Below are positions 43,200 through 51,856 of a stretch of 64,000 nucleotides of DNA, piece after piece. Each line of letters begins with the position of its first letter. The stretch's first letter is position 1. The stretch is from the NCBI GenBank assembly GCA_046049545.1, contig JBJORF010000002.1, positions 30,554 through 94,553 on the forward strand, written 5' to 3'. Below the pieces are notes generated by a model, which saw only the letters and a list, made by a program, of their open reading frames with translations, made no database searches and was not told where the DNA came from. The position numbers and the translations under genes are program-made. The DNA is from Romeriopsis sp046049545 (GTDB taxonomy: Bacteria; Cyanobacteriota; Cyanobacteriia; Leptolyngbyales; Leptolyngbyaceae).

Positions 43200-43204
43200 T
43201 CATG
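43058..43204 (+). repeat. Direct repeat flanking the toxin-antitoxin module, left copy
   Basis: A 147-base segment that matches 43921-44067 without gaps and with about 17 mismatches by hand count (about 88 percent). It covers the R-M remnant's 3' end, its stop and the following TAATCATG. The last bases supply the ATG at 43202 that opens the antitoxin frame. Confidence 0.9.
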
Positions 43205-43231
43205 GTACTCAAGCGCCAGCGAGGTTCATCC

Positions 43232-43483
43232 ATGACAGTCGCCGAAAAAGTCATCGCCGCACTTGCCAACCTGCCCGACGAACAGCAAGCCATTGTTTTA
43301 GACTTTGTTGAATCCTTAAACCAAAAGCAACAGGCCACAATCGACCCAGAAACGATGGTCGATCGTCCGACACCTAACCTAGAAACCATGCGAGCCAAGC
43401 TCAAACAAGTCGCAGGCTGTATGCAGAATGCCCCAGCCGATCTCTCGACCAACCCCGCTTACATGGAAGAATTCGGTCAATGA
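43232..43483 (+). CDS. Antitoxin of a type II toxin-antitoxin pair (DUF2281-like)
   Basis: An 83-residue antitoxin candidate. The start MTVAEKVIAALANLPDEQQA and the following helix VLDFVESL resemble DUF2281-type antitoxins, which bind DNA through the N-terminus. The C-terminal half (TMRAKLKQVAGCMQN, then NPAYMEEFGQ) should wrap the toxin. The frame opens at 43202, inside the direct repeat, adding ten residues; the ATG at 43232 gives the normal family start. It overlaps the toxin gene by 4 bases (ATGA), the usual sign of translational coupling, and would repress its own operon. Confidence 0.85.
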   Translation: MTVAEKVIAALANLPDEQQAIVLDFVESLNQKQQATIDPETMVDRPTPNLETMRAKLKQVAGCMQNAPADLSTNPAYMEEFGQ

Positions 43484-43893
43484 GTCAGCCAGTTCTAATT
43501 GATACAGGCCCACTCATCGCCTACCTCAACCCCAATGACACACATCATCTTTGGGCGGTCAATATCCTTTCTGACGTCGATTTGCCCCTACTTTCTTGTG
43601 AAGCAGTCATTGCCGAGGCTTATTTCTTATTGCGGCGTGATCAGCTAGGCGCTGACGCCCTCATGCAGCTCCTAGAAGACGGCATCATTCAAATCGCATT
43701 TAGCCTGAATCACGAGACTTCCTCCCTTCGAGTCTTGATGCAACGCTATCGATCGGTGCCCATGTCTCTAGCCGATGCCTGCCTTGTGAGGATGTCTGAA
43801 TTAAACCGCGAAGCCAAGCTGCTTACCCTAGATAGTGATTTTCTGATTTATCGTCGCGATCGCAATGCCATCATTCCAGTAATCATGCCTTGA
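43480..43893 (+). CDS. vapC: PIN-domain toxin (VapC-type ribonuclease)
   Basis: A 137-residue PIN-domain endoribonuclease. The acidic site is complete: Asp in VLIDTGPL (about 8), Glu in SCEAVIAEAYFLL (about 42), Asp in SLADACLVRM (about 100) and Asp in LTLDSDFLIYRR (about 119). Such toxins cleave RNA when released from the antitoxin. It is translated with the upstream antitoxin (ATGA overlap). The module lies exactly between two direct repeats. Confidence 0.92.
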   Translation: MSQPVLIDTGPLIAYLNPNDTHHLWAVNILSDVDLPLLSCEAVIAEAYFLLRRDQLGADALMQLLEDGIIQIAFSLNHETSSLRVLMQRYRSVPMSLADACLVRMSELNREAKLLTLDSDFLIYRRDRNAIIPVIMP

Positions 43894-43912
43894 ACCGTCT
43901 GCGATTGCCAGA

Positions 43913-44062
43913 ATCCTAAACACCCTCAAAGCCTACGGCTTCAAACCCACCGACGACCTCCTAGAGAAGCTCCTAGCACTCAATCTGGAACTGGCCGTGA
44001 AAGAAAAGCAAGGGGAAGCCGTCATTGGCCCCTGGGTACCCGACAATCCACCTAAGCGATAA
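43913..44062 (+). pseudogene. 3' remnant of the same type IIG restriction-modification gene, copy 2
   Basis: An open stretch without start encodes about 49 residues: NTLKAYGFKPTDDLLEKLLA, then a Lys/Glu-rich segment and GPWVPDNPPKR. It is homologous to the C-terminus of copy 1. The silent and near-silent differences between the copies suggest each evolved for some time as coding sequence before decay. It ends 37 bases before the stop of the carotenoid oxygenase on the other strand. Confidence 0.7.
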
Positions 44063-44067
44063 TCATG
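43921..44067 (+). repeat. Direct repeat flanking the toxin-antitoxin module, right copy
   Basis: The partner of 43058-43204: same length (147 bases), same orientation, about 88 percent identical by hand count. The 716 bases between the copies hold only the toxin-antitoxin pair. Confidence 0.9.
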
Positions 44068-44098
44068 CTGGGCTATGGAAATCCTGCCGATCGTTGAC

Positions 44099-45595
44099 TT
44101 ATCCCCACACCTCCGGCGTAAATGTCCCATGCAAGCCATAGGGCACATGATGCTTTAGATGCAGCTTGGCGACTTGGGTCATCGTCTGCGCATCAAGAAT
44201 CACGATCGCGCTCTTCTCCTCGGCCCCATCATAAATCATCACCACCACCCAGCCATCATCCTCCGCCCCCTCTACTTGGCAGTAATGCCCTGTGGCATCG
44301 GGCCGCGATCGGGGAATAAAGGTGGGCTCATTGCCATAGCCCGTGGGTGCAGCACTCCAGAGAATTTCTTCCCCGGTGTGGAGATCGACTTTGATTACCC
44401 CTTGGAGCGGTGCGTTGCTACTGCCTGCTTGGTCGGCAGCGCCGATGTAAGCATAGCGATAATCGCGGCCCACCCGTGCCGGATGCACCACGGGAAATTC
44501 GCAACAACGCGCGAGTTTGAGTTCGCGGCTGACCTTGCCGCTGGCCCGATCGAGTTTAAACCGCCAAAGCTGCCCCGGCTTTAATTTCTGGAAATCCACT
44601 TCGAGGAAATCCGCACCCATATCCAATTGCGGAATATCTTCGTAACAAACCGAATCGATCGTTACCCCGGTTTCCGTCTCAAACGCATTGGCATGGTGAA
44701 ATACAAATCCCGCCTGCATTTCATAGGTCTCGATCGGGCCACCATTGCGCGGGACGAGGAGTAATTTGGCGGGTTTTTCGGGTTGGAATTTAATACATTC
44801 GCCGGCACCTTTTTGGCCGAGGACAAAGGGGAACGGATTAAACTGCACGGCGTTCTGGAAAAAGATGCAGTAATTCGGGGTGAGCGCAAAGTCGTGGATG
44901 AACGCAAACCCCGGCAGCGGATAGTCGCGCTTGCTGATCATTTCGCCTTCGAGGTTGAGTTCGTACAGCGATAGCGTAAAGGACAACCCGGCTTTGATCG
45001 CGAAGTTCACCAGGGTCGGACGGCCCTGGTCGAATTTGGAACTCGGGTCGATCCAAGGATGGGCAGCGAAGGCTTCGCCGGGCTTGAGTTTGCCAGCAAA
45101 ATATTCTTTGCCTTCGGTTTCCAGGGTGGCGGGATTGAGGCGGTGGGGTTCGGCGGCTTCCCAGAGGGCGAGGAGTTTTTTGCCCCAGTAAATCACCTGG
45201 GTATTCGCGATATTTTTCAGATTAAAGTCGAATAAATTAAACAGCGGCCCGCCCGATCGCTGGGTGCCGAAAACACCACGGTAGAGAATTTTTCCGGCTT
45301 TTTGTTCAGCGACGAAACCGGCTGTACGCACGAATCGATTGCGAAAATGCGCTTTGCCTTGATTGAAGGTAATCGCACAAATCATGCCATCGCCGTCAAA
45401 CGGATGATTCACCCGTTCTCCGTTCACATCCAGCATCCCCGGCCCGTTGCGAAATAGGGTGCCCTGCAATTCGGCGGGAATCGCCCCTTCAATTTCATCG
45501 ATCGCGTAGTCAAATTCTTCTTTGAGCGATCGATAGCCTGTTTGCCATTGCTTTTGGTTGTAGGACAGGGGAGAAGTGGCGGCGATTACGTTCAT
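44099..45595 (-). CDS. Carotenoid cleavage oxygenase (RPE65 family)
   Basis: Non-heme iron dioxygenase of 498 residues cleaving carotenoids or apocarotenoids. The iron-ligand histidines are in AAHPWIDP (about 183), FIHDFALTP (about 238), FHHANAF (about 304) and the C-terminal HGTFTPEVWG. The N-terminal block LFRNGPGMLDVNGER and HPFDGDGM are typical of the family, including cyanobacterial Diox1/apocarotenal oxygenase. No transit or signal peptide. It lies 25 bases downstream of the FBT-family transporter, so the two probably share an operon. Exact substrate unknown. Confidence 0.92.
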   Translation of the reverse strand: MNVIAATSPLSYNQKQWQTGYRSLKEEFDYAIDEIEGAIPAELQGTLFRNGPGMLDVNGERVNHPFDGDGMICAITFNQGKAHFRNRFVRTAGFVAEQKAGKILYRGVFGTQRSGGPLFNLFDFNLKNIANTQVIYWGKKLLALWEAAEPHRLNPATLETEGKEYFAGKLKPGEAFAAHPWIDPSSKFDQGRPTLVNFAIKAGLSFTLSLYELNLEGEMISKRDYPLPGFAFIHDFALTPNYCIFFQNAVQFNPFPFVLGQKGAGECIKFQPEKPAKLLLVPRNGGPIETYEMQAGFVFHHANAFETETGVTIDSVCYEDIPQLDMGADFLEVDFQKLKPGQLWRFKLDRASGKVSRELKLARCCEFPVVHPARVGRDYRYAYIGAADQAGSSNAPLQGVIKVDLHTGEEILWSAAPTGYGNEPTFIPRSRPDATGHYCQVEGAEDDGWVVVMIYDGAEEKSAIVILDAQTMTQVAKLHLKHHVPYGLHGTFTPEVWG

Positions 45596-45620
45596 GGGAG
45601 TGATTATAGGGAGGGTAGGA

Positions 45621-47027
45621 CTATTCAGCTTCGGCGAGGTCAGGCATCAGCGGTTGGCTGAGATGCTTTTGGGAAGTAGGGTCGAGGTCGATCGCCACCG
45701 GTATGGGATCAGCATCGGTGAGCGGAATTTCTTCTGACGACGGTAACCAGCCCAGTAAGGGCAACGGGAACAGCGTGCTGACATTAGTAATTAGAATCAG
45801 CAGCCAGAGCTTGTCAAAATTCGTTTCCGTGACACCAAGCCAGTAGGTTAGCAATGCGCCCAGTTCGTGGGAAACCAGGCCAGAGACATTCATCACCGAC
45901 ATTAGCAAGGCGAATAAAGTCGCCTCCACACCCTTGGGACAAAGCCTTGCCGCGAGCACGAGGACTGGCATGAAGGCGATTTGCCCCATCACCGCGAGAA
46001 TCAGACTGTCGCCGATGCTGAACCATTTGTCATCGATGCCGAGGGCGCGATTCGTATGGGTCACCAAAATCAGAGTCGTTAGGCCCAAAGCGCTGGAAAT
46101 CACCGTAGACCAACCGAAAATCACCCGGAAAGGCACGGTTTTAAGGAACCGCTGGAATACCCAAATTCCCACGATCGCGGCTAAGCTCGTCACCAACCGC
46201 AATTTCCCGAGAAACTCCGGCTCAAAGTGCAGTTCATTGGTGGAGAAGTAGAAAAAGGCCGACTCCGATGCGGGCATCGATTGCCAGATGAACAGAAAGG
46301 CCGTCGGCATCCAAATGCTTTTCTGGGAAATTGCTTTTTTCAGCAAAATCAGCTGACGCTTCACGGCGGTGAAATCCGATCGGCGCTCCACCCGCTTCTC
46401 CGTAATCAGCCAAGCCACCGCCGACACAATCAAGGGGAAGGTCGCAGTAATTAGAAAAACCGTCTGCGTATCGAACTTCTGAAGCAAGGATCCGCTGAAG
46501 TAAGCGGTAATCAAACCCCCGATCGCCGAAGCGCCCCAGCAGAGTGACTGCAACGACCCGGCGGCCCCAACGGATTCTTGACGGGCGCGCGAGACGACGA
46601 TCGAATCGACGATTACATCACTTAGGGCGACGGAGAGGGAGCCGAGGGCGATTGCACCAGTGGCAGCCCAAGCACTATGGACGATCGTTGCCAGCATCAC
46701 CCAGGAAGCTACGCCCAGCAGTCCGGCCAAGATCAGGTAAGGGCGGCGACGGTAGCCGAGGATCGGTACGCCATCGGAAATAAAGCCAAACAGCGGCTTC
46801 ACCATCCAGGGAATCGAGACAATCCCCATCAGCGCCGCCACCTCCGCCGGGCCAAGGCCCAACTCATCCTTGAGGAAAAAACTCACGGCCAACCGCGCCA
46901 AGCCCAGGATCCCCTGAACAAAGTACACCAGCAGAATGGCGGCCAACTCCGGCGTAGGACGATGACCGAGCAGCAGCTTATCGACCAGTCTGGTCTTGAG
47001 ATTCGCGACTCCAGATTCGGATACAAG
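45621..47027 (-). CDS. Folate-biopterin transporter (FBT/BT1) family protein
   Basis: Major-facilitator-type membrane protein of 468 residues, about twelve helices. Family markers are PELAAILLVYFVQGILGLAR at about residues 25-44, WMVKPLFGFISDGVPILGYRRRPYL-type loop (about 75-99), and the VALSDVIVDSIVVSRAR segment. The family transports folates or pterins in Leishmania, plants and the cyanobacterium Synechocystis. The frame opens at 47051, but the ATG at 47027 gives a cleaner N-terminus. It lies 25 bases upstream of the carotenoid oxygenase gene. Confidence 0.9.
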   Translation of the reverse strand, partial: LVSESGVANLKTRLVDKLLLGHRPTPELAAILLVYFVQGILGLARLAVSFFLKDELGLGPAEVAALMGIVSIPWMVKPLFGFISDGVPILGYRRRPYLILAGLLGVASWVMLATIVHSAWAATGAIALGSLSVALSDVIVDSIVVSRARQESVGAAGSLQSLCWGASAIGGLITAYFSGSLLQKFDTQTVFLITATFPLIVSAVAWLITEKRVERRSDFTAVKRQLILLKKAISQKSIWMPTAFLFIWQSMPASESAFFYFSTNELHFEPEFLGKLRLVTSLAAIVGIWVFQRFLKTVPFRVIFGWSTVISSALGLTTLILVTHTNRALGIDDKWFSIGDSLILAVMGQIAFMPVLVLAARLCPKGVEATLFALLMSVMNVSGLVSHELGALLTYWLGVTETNFDKLWLLILITNVSTLFPLPLLGWLPSSEEIPLTDADPIPVAIDLDPTSQKHLSQPLMPDLAEAE

Positions 47028-47177
47028 CATGGTCGTCGTTACAAATTGCAATAGTTCCTATGATAACGGCTTCTCGGTGCGCGGGTCAGAATTGCCCCCG
47101 ATCGGTAATTTGGCCCGAAATGACCGACCGTCCTTCAACCGTATGCAATGAGTACGGTGATTGCTCACCCCATTACT

Positions 47178-47206
47178 TTGACACTCTTCGTAATATTCGT
47201 TAACAT
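47178..47206 (+). promoter_or_regulatory. Promoter of the hli gene
   Basis: A consensus minus-35 TTGACA (47178-47183), a 17-base spacer and TAACAT (47201-47206) as minus-10 give a start near 47213. Overlapping it, TTAACATA-AG-TTCAAACA (47200-47217) loosely resembles the HLR1 direct repeat bound by RpaB at high-light genes, but it matches poorly in its second half. Confidence 0.55.
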
Positions 47207-47239
47207 AAGTTCAAACAAGCACAGCCCTGGAGTAATCCC

Positions 47240-47419
47240 ATGCAATCCAAAGCAACTGCAACGCAAGCAACCACTGAAGACCGTAACGCTTGGAAATTTG
47301 GCTTCACGCCCCAAGCCGAAATCTGGAACGGCCGTTTCGCAATGCTCGGTTTCGTCGCTGCCCTCGCAACTGAGTTCGCAACTGGCCAAGGCACCCTTCA
47401 CTTCTTGGGTCTGCTCTAA
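47240..47419 (+). CDS. High-light-inducible protein (one-helix LHC-like)
   Basis: A 59-residue thylakoid protein with one membrane helix and the chlorophyll-binding motif E-x2-N-x-R-x-A-M-x-G (EIWNGRFAMLG at residues 27-37). The upstream part is WKFGFTPQA, also typical. Hli proteins bind chlorophyll and carotenoid, and protect photosystem II assembly under stress. A GGAG ribosome site precedes the ATG by 7 bases. A terminator follows at 47474-47502. Transcription is probably light-regulated. Confidence 0.95.
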   Translation: MQSKATATQATTEDRNAWKFGFTPQAEIWNGRFAMLGFVAALATEFATGQGTLHFLGLL

Positions 47420-47473
47420 GCCAATTGGTCAAGCCGACCAGTCGGTTAAATCTCAAAAGCTAATGTCGAACGT

Positions 47474-47502
47474 AAGCGATTCCTGCGGGGGTCGCTTTTT
47501 TC
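47474..47502 (+). terminator. Terminator of the hli gene
   Basis: An AAGCGA (47474-47479) / TCGCTT (47492-47497) stem with a 12-base loop runs into a T-run ending near 47501. It lies 54 bases after the hli stop. Confidence 0.75.
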
Positions 47503-47527
47503 TGTTCTTCGTGGCTACCCAATAATT

Positions 47528-47557
47528 AAGGGCCGAATCCCATGGGATTCGGCCCTT
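47528..47557 (-). terminator. Perfect 30-base palindrome after sigA
   Basis: A perfect palindrome with two 15-base halves centred on CCATGG, 20 bases after the sigA stop. On the minus strand it runs into an AT-rich AATTATT. It is probably the sigA terminator, working with the hli terminator on the other strand. Confidence 0.7.
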
Positions 47558-47577
47558 GCCATCGCAATGAATCCGGC

Positions 47578-48717
47578 TTAGCGGATGTACTCTTTCAACA
47601 CGCTGTTACGGTTGGGATGACGCAGCTTCCGCAGGGCCTTCGCTTCAATCTGCCGAATCCGTTCACGGGTGACGTTGAAGATTTGGCCGATCTCTTCGAG
47701 GGTCTTCATCCGACCATCATCTAGACCGTAGCGCAGACGCAGCACATCCTTCTCGCGGGGACTAAGGGTGGCCAGCACGCCTTCGAGATCTTCCCGCAGC
47801 AGGCTCTTCGCCACTTGATCTTCCGGCATTTCACCGTCGGACTCGATGAAGTCACCCAGGCGGGAGTCTTCTTCTTTCCCGATCGGTGTTTCTAGGGAGA
47901 TCGGTAGCTGGGCTGATTTGGCGATAAACCGCAGCTTTTCGATCGTCATCTCCATACGAGTCGCGATTTCCTCCTCGGTCGGCTTGCGGCCCATTTCCTG
48001 AGACAACAACTTGGTTGTCTTCTTAATGCGGGAAATGGTCTCGTACAGGTGAACCGGGAGACGAATGGTGCGGGACTGATCAGCGATCGCACGGGTGATC
48101 GCCTGACGAATCCACCAAGTCGCGTAGGTCGAGAATTTGTAACCCTTTTCATGGTCAAATTTCTCAGCGGCCCGAATCAGACCCAAACTGCCTTCCTGAA
48201 TCAGATCCTGGAACGACAAGCCCCGGTTCATGTATTTCTTGGCAATGGACACCACCAACCGGAGGTTCGATTGCACCATTTTGTCCTTGGCACGCTGTCC
48301 AATGTGGACGCGGCGACGGAATTGCTGAAGGGTAGCGTCTTTATCTGCTGCTTCACCCCACTCCGCGATCGTTGCTTGACGATCGAGCTTTTCTTCCAAC
48401 TTGTCACGGATGCGCTCCAGCTCTAGGAGGTCGGCAATTTTCCGTGCTAATTCAATTTCTTCGTCAGCCCGAAGTAACCGGATCCGACCAATTTCCTGAA
48501 GATATAAGCGAATGGAATCTTCGGTGTAATGCTTCTTTTTGGTTTGGGCACGGCGTTTCGTCGAACGCCCTTTGGCCCCTTTGACAGCACCATCATCACC
48601 ATCGAGATCCGCCCCATCTTCATCTTCCTCGTCCATGCTGTCGTCGTAGCCGTCAGCATCGGTCGATTCATCGGTACTGAGATCAAGTACTTCCAGTACA
48701 TTGTTGGGCTGGGTCAT
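47578..48717 (-). CDS. sigA: Principal RNA polymerase sigma factor (RpoD/SigA group 1)
   Basis: Vegetative sigma-70 factor of 379 residues. After an acidic N-terminus and a basic KGRSTKRRAQTKKKH stretch come region 1.2 (YLQEIGRIRLLRADEE), region 2 (the RLVVSIAKKYMNRG, LIQEGSLGLIRAAEKFD and FSTYATWWIRQAITRAI blocks for core binding and minus-10 recognition), region 3, and region 4 with the helix-turn-helix EIGQIFNVTRERIRQIEAKALRKL. Full regions 1.2 and 4.2 and the NRSVLKEY-like tail fit cyanobacterial SigA rather than group 2 factors. It is preceded by a long gene-free region. Confidence 0.95.
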   Translation of the reverse strand: MTQPNNVLEVLDLSTDESTDADGYDDSMDEEDEDGADLDGDDGAVKGAKGRSTKRRAQTKKKHYTEDSIRLYLQEIGRIRLLRADEEIELARKIADLLELERIRDKLEEKLDRQATIAEWGEAADKDATLQQFRRRVHIGQRAKDKMVQSNLRLVVSIAKKYMNRGLSFQDLIQEGSLGLIRAAEKFDHEKGYKFSTYATWWIRQAITRAIADQSRTIRLPVHLYETISRIKKTTKLLSQEMGRKPTEEEIATRMEMTIEKLRFIAKSAQLPISLETPIGKEEDSRLGDFIESDGEMPEDQVAKSLLREDLEGVLATLSPREKDVLRLRYGLDDGRMKTLEEIGQIFNVTRERIRQIEAKALRKLRHPNRNSVLKEYIR

Positions 48718-49482
48718 GCCGCGTTCCTGCTCCTTAACGGTTCAAGTTAGAAAAATCAAGCATCCACAGTGTGCTACACACCAAAATCTAATGCCTAAGA
48801 AATAATCGAAATTTAATTTTGATCAGAGCACATCGGCCGGGTGAGAACCGGGAAAGTCCGCTAATTTTTGACTCTAGCAATCGAGCTGATGCCAGTGATA
48901 GAGATAAAAATTGACCCAATTCTCGCAATGATTCAGCCTGGGTAAGCTGATCACAAACCTTGAATTGAGTGGGCTTTACTCCTTCAGCTTGGGTAACCGA
49001 AGGACTTGGTTCAATTGATCCCCAGCATGACCAAAATCCGATCCAGGCCTTGGTATGGAAGGCATCATTGCACTATGCTTTGAAGCTCCTCACGATTGTA
49101 GCCTTTCTCTCAAAAGTTGCACCCTGGTTTTCAAGTCGATGCCCGTGTAGCAATTGACACGTGACAAATTTTCGCCTGAAATGCCTGCCTGACTCGCAAA
49201 ACCCCTTATAAAGTGGATTGAGCTAATTGTTAAGACAATCTATATACGTAGAAGGGTGCAAAACTCAAATCGCATGTTTCAACTCTAGCCGATGGATTTG
49301 GCCGACGAACTGAATACGATCGCTGAGGAATATCAGCCATTTGAATGAACTTGTAGTAAATTCTTTCGACTGTATCGTTCAACACTTCCCCTTTCCGCTC
49401 ATTTCCTGAGGGCGACCGGAAAAATTTTGGTGAAGGATTAATTGGTCGATGTTGCGGATCGGCACTAATTGGTGCGCTTTGC
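48718..49482. other. Gene-free stretch of about 765 bases upstream of sigA
   Basis: No supportable gene. The short frames here (for example 48969-49157 plus and 49230-49625 minus) lack ribosome sites and protein-like composition. The part near 48718-48900 should contain the sigA promoters, often multiple and light-responsive in cyanobacteria. I recognise no tRNA, small RNA or riboswitch, though a non-coding RNA cannot be excluded. Confidence 0.4.
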
Positions 49483-50025
49483 CTAGCAGAATTGGCGGAC
49501 GGCGGCAGCGTGAAGCAGGGAGCCAAGGACGCAGCGATCGAGGGGTTGGAACAGGTAGCCATCGATCGGGCCATTAACCTGGGTGAGGGCGGGGGCGAGG
49601 TCGCGTTGATCTTCGAGGACAACAACGGTAACGGGTGGCTGATCGAGCTGTTGGCGGATTGCGGTCAGGGCAGCGGTGGCCCACTGTCGGTCAGCGGCGG
49701 CGATAATGACCAAGCAGGGCGGTGCGGCGGTGAGCTCAGATAGATGCTCGGTGCTGTCGATTGACCGGACTTCGCATTTCAGCTGGGTGAGGATCTGGGC
49801 GATCGGTGCAAAGGCGTGGGGCGCGCGCCCCAGGAGGCAGACCGATTTGCGGAAGCGGGGACCATAGCCAATGTTTGACTGGGCGACGGGCAATGGTGGT
49901 GGGGCGAGTTTCGATCCAGCCCGTGATTGCAGTGCTGTGGCGGGTAAGCCAGAGGCACGGGACAAACTTGGATCGGACAAGCTGGCATCGAACAGGTGTG
50001 GATCGGATAGGCTCGGATCAAACAT
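49483..50025 (-). CDS. Degenerate receiver-like domain protein
   Basis: A 180-residue protein. The first 55 residues are a low-complexity tract with repeated DPSLSDP-like units; the rest (about 60-180) resembles a response-regulator receiver fold: SVCLLGRAP, then CLVIIAAAD, then VTVVVLED and GYLFQPLD. The positions of the phosphoacceptor Asp (end of strand 3) and switch Lys (strand 5) hold Ala and Gln, so phosphorylation is not expected. Assignment is by pattern only. It lies alone between gene-free stretches and divergent from the LpxB-related gene. Confidence 0.55.
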   Translation of the reverse strand: MFDPSLSDPHLFDASLSDPSLSRASGLPATALQSRAGSKLAPPPLPVAQSNIGYGPRFRKSVCLLGRAPHAFAPIAQILTQLKCEVRSIDSTEHLSELTAAPPCLVIIAAADRQWATAALTAIRQQLDQPPVTVVVLEDQRDLAPALTQVNGPIDGYLFQPLDRCVLGSLLHAAAVRQFC

Positions 50026-50208
50026 AGTGGGACCAGTCCCCGTGGGGGTGGTAGAGTTCGAAGAGAAAATCTTGGGGCTATTCTACCGAAACAAAATGAC
50101 GTGGGTTTGGCAGGTAAGTCCCGATGAATAAAGGCTTTGCTGGGTTTGATCCCCGATTTCTCGCGATTGGGATATTTGGTTTTTCTTTAGAATTCTAGGG
50201 TCAGGGTG

Positions 50209-51483
50209 ATGTTACCGACGCTGCGTGAGCCGATCGATATTCTGATTTTGTCCAATGGGCCGGGGGAGCTGGTGACCTGGGTGAAGCCAGTGCTGCGGGC
50301 GTTGCGATCGCGCTTTGGCGATGACCGGGGTCAGCTGCGGATTTCGCTGGTGCTGTCGCCCTGTCCGAATGCCAGTGGGAATGAGGTGGCGATCGCCCAG
50401 AGTTACAGCGAAGTCGATCGGGTGCAAGGCGCGGCGGACTTTTTTCCGTTTTTGCTGTGGGGGAAAACGCGGGCGGGCTGGGATTGGCGATCGCGGGGCG
50501 TGGTGATTTTCCTGGGTGGCGATCAGTTATTTCCGGTGATCATCGGTAAGCGGTTGGGGTACAAAACGCTGCTCTATTGCGAGTGGGAGGCACGGTGGCC
50601 GCAGTGGGTGGATCACTTTGCGGTGATGAATCCCGCGATCATGGAAAAAGCTAAACCCCAATTTCGCGAAAAAATTACGGTGGTTGGCGACCTAATGACA
50701 GAAGTGGATCCGAATCTTGGGGGGCCGACATCGGCGATCGGTGTGGAATCAATTGCGCTATTGCCGGGATCGAAACCGGCGAAGCTGATGCAAGGTGTGC
50801 CGATTATGTTGGCGGTGGCCGATCGGCTCCAGGCGCTGCGGCCCCAGACGGAGTTTTTCATCCCAGTTGCACCGACGTTGAGTTTGGCTGAACTGGCGCA
50901 GTATGCGCAACGGGAGGGGAATCCGGGGTTCGACTTGGTGCAGGGGGCGGCGGCGCACCTGGTGCGGGAGGGCGCGGTCGATTATTTGGTGACGACCCAG
51001 CAGACGCGGGTGCGGCTCTATCCGAGTGAGGCCGATCGGGTGCCGCCCTACGGGTTGCTGAAACAATGCGCGCTTTGTCTGACGACGGTGGGGGCGAATA
51101 CGGCGGAGCTGGGGGCGTTGGCGGTGCCGATGGTGGTGATTGTGCCGACGAATCAGTTGGATGCGATGCGATCGTGGGATGGGATTTTGGGGATTTTGGC
51201 GAATTTGCCGGGGGTGGGGACGGTATTGGCGAAGCTGATTAATCGGCAGATGCTGAAGCGGGTGGGTTTGCTGGCTTGGCCGAATATTTGGGCGGGGGAG
51301 CAGATTGTGCCGGAATTGGTGGGGTTGTTGTATCCCGATGATGTGACGCAAGTGATGCGGGACTATCTGGAGCATCCCGAGAAATTGCAGGCGATGCGAT
51401 CGGCGTTGCAGGCGGCGCGGGGGGAAGCGGGCGCGGCCACGAAACTAGCGGCGATCGTGGCGGGCTGGGTGCAGACGGTATGA
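50209..51483 (+). CDS. LpxB-related (lipid-A-disaccharide synthase-like) protein
   Basis: A 424-residue GT-B fold protein of the cyanobacterial 'lipid-A-disaccharide synthase-related' family. The N-terminal block is ILILSNGPGELVTWVKPVL, the C-terminal domain opens with IALLPGSKPAKL, and a nucleotide-sugar region reads CLTTVGANTAELGALAVPMVV. True LpxB genes are usually found separately in cyanobacteria, so substrate and product are uncertain; a glycolipid role is likely. The frame opens with GTG at 50206 directly followed by this ATG. Confidence 0.8.
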   Translation: MLPTLREPIDILILSNGPGELVTWVKPVLRALRSRFGDDRGQLRISLVLSPCPNASGNEVAIAQSYSEVDRVQGAADFFPFLLWGKTRAGWDWRSRGVVIFLGGDQLFPVIIGKRLGYKTLLYCEWEARWPQWVDHFAVMNPAIMEKAKPQFREKITVVGDLMTEVDPNLGGPTSAIGVESIALLPGSKPAKLMQGVPIMLAVADRLQALRPQTEFFIPVAPTLSLAELAQYAQREGNPGFDLVQGAAAHLVREGAVDYLVTTQQTRVRLYPSEADRVPPYGLLKQCALCLTTVGANTAELGALAVPMVVIVPTNQLDAMRSWDGILGILANLPGVGTVLAKLINRQMLKRVGLLAWPNIWAGEQIVPELVGLLYPDDVTQVMRDYLEHPEKLQAMRSALQAARGEAGAATKLAAIVAGWVQTV

Positions 51484-51600
51484 TGGGAGTACTGTGCGGT
51501 TGAACGGTGAAATTGCGGAATTTGGGTGATCCGGTTGGTACAGATGGGGTGAGCGGGCAAGCTAGAGGCATTCACCCAACACTTAATGGAGCGATTGCTG

Positions 51601-51837
51601 ATGTCAGCTTACAAGCCTTGCCCGAAATGTCAGGCCGTCAATGCCGAAATGGTGTCATTTACTTGGTGGGGCGGCGTCCTCGGGCCGCACTTGCTCACCC
51701 ACGTAAAATGCCAAAGCTGCGGCACGGCATTTAACGGGAAGACCGGGAAATCGAATGATCAGGCGATCGCGATTTATCTGGGCGTTGGTCTGTTTATCGG
51801 TGTCGTCGCGGGTGTGATTGGGGCTTCGATGAAATAG
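51601..51837 (+). CDS. Small zinc-ribbon membrane protein
   Basis: A 78-residue protein with a zinc ribbon made of CPKC (about residues 8-11) and CQSC (about 38-41), followed by one transmembrane helix near the C-terminus (YLGVGLFIGVVAGVIGA). The ATG at 51601 is preferred over an ATG five codons earlier. I do not recognise a family function; similar small proteins are common and unassigned. It is co-directional with the LpxB-related gene, 117 bases downstream. Confidence 0.75.
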   Translation: MSAYKPCPKCQAVNAEMVSFTWWGGVLGPHLLTHVKCQSCGTAFNGKTGKSNDQAIAIYLGVGLFIGVVAGVIGASMK

Positions 51838-51856
51838 GTAATGGCGCTGGCTGGGG

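Noticed and set aside
43058..44067. Insertion sequence with direct target repeats
   Set aside because: The 147-base repeats are far too long for target-site duplications and encode R-M protein ends; no transposase or terminal inverted repeats are visible.
49230..49625. 131-codon minus-strand frame upstream of sigA
   Set aside because: It overlaps the receiver-like gene in another frame and has Ser/Pro/Arg-rich random composition.
50758..51375. 205-codon minus-strand frame rich in Arg, His and Gln
   Set aside because: Antisense to the LpxB-related gene.
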